This document shows, in pieces, positions 20,081 through 20,132 of a DNA stretch of 20,132 nucleotides. Position numbers and translations under genes: made by a program. Source of the DNA: Olsenella_L kribbiana (GTDB lineage Bacteria > Actinomycetota > Coriobacteriia > Coriobacteriales > Atopobiaceae); the NCBI RefSeq assembly GCF_036408795.1, contig NZ_JAZGJP010000027.1, positions 1 to 20,132 on the forward strand, read 5' to 3'. The notes below the pieces were generated by a model. It made no database searches, was not told where the DNA came from, and worked only from the letters and a program-made list of their open reading frames with translations. Numbering within the stretch: position 1 is the first letter of the stretch; the number at the start of each line of letters is the position of its first letter.

Positions 20081-20132
20081 ACGGCTGATGCATCCGGAGG
20101 ATCGGGGGACGAGATGGCGAAGGGTCATGCAG

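Overview
The window is a GC-rich bacterial chromosome segment with short intergenic gaps, good purine-rich ribosome binding sites and many intrinsic-looking hairpins without long U tracts. Gene content (Rrf2 and TetR regulators next to oxidoreductases or hydrolases, a pyridoxamine-oxidase/ferredoxin fusion, an OpuC-type permease/binding-protein fusion, a zinc macrodomain/sirtuin pair) suggests a host-associated anaerobic actinobacterium, possibly of the Coriobacteriia. This is inference; there is no rRNA or marker gene to fix it.

Layout. Positions 1-2165 are an insertion-sequence graveyard: an IS21 istA missing its C-terminus (130-1203, minus), its 23-bp-phased end repeats, a 5'-truncated IS21 istB (1350-1793, plus) with a different set of end repeats, and the 3' part of an IS30 transposase whose middle catalytic Asp is Gly. 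Positions 2293-7751 hold housekeeping and stress genes: a YwnB-like NAD(P)-binding protein divergent from a YwnA-like Rrf2 regulator, a TetR regulator divergent from a membrane-anchored alpha/beta hydrolase, a YaiI/YqxD protein, a SAM methyltransferase and an O6-alkylguanine-DNA methyltransferase. Positions 7879-11119 hold a flavin-reductase-like protein, a second alpha/beta hydrolase overlapping a DUF5131 (radical-SAM-like) gene, and xpt.

Positions 11217-12711 are an AbiE type IV toxin-antitoxin pair behind a perfect 15-bp-arm inverted repeat. It is followed by another IS21 istA remnant (12698-12925), its end repeats, and an IS5-type transposase tail (13086-13235). The abiEii stop codon lies inside the IS21 remnant.

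Positions 18177-13681 (minus) look like one five-gene transcription unit: pyridoxamine-oxidase/ferredoxin fusion, OpuC-type permease/substrate-binding fusion, its ATPase, a medium-chain quinone reductase and an Rrf2 regulator. Its promoter (TTGACA-17-TATATT) is overlapped by a palindrome with the same 7-9-7 geometry as the three palindromes in front of the other Rrf2 gene. Positions 18324-20132 (plus) hold a tandem SnoaL-like protein, a zinc-type macrodomain protein and the start of a class M sirtuin that goes out of frame or diverges after about 57 residues.

Working together: the two Rrf2/oxidoreductase modules look like redox or electrophile sensors, each next to its targets. The transporter module couples compatible-solute uptake to a flavin/iron-sulfur protein. 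The macrodomain/sirtuin pair points to reversible protein ADP-ribosylation.
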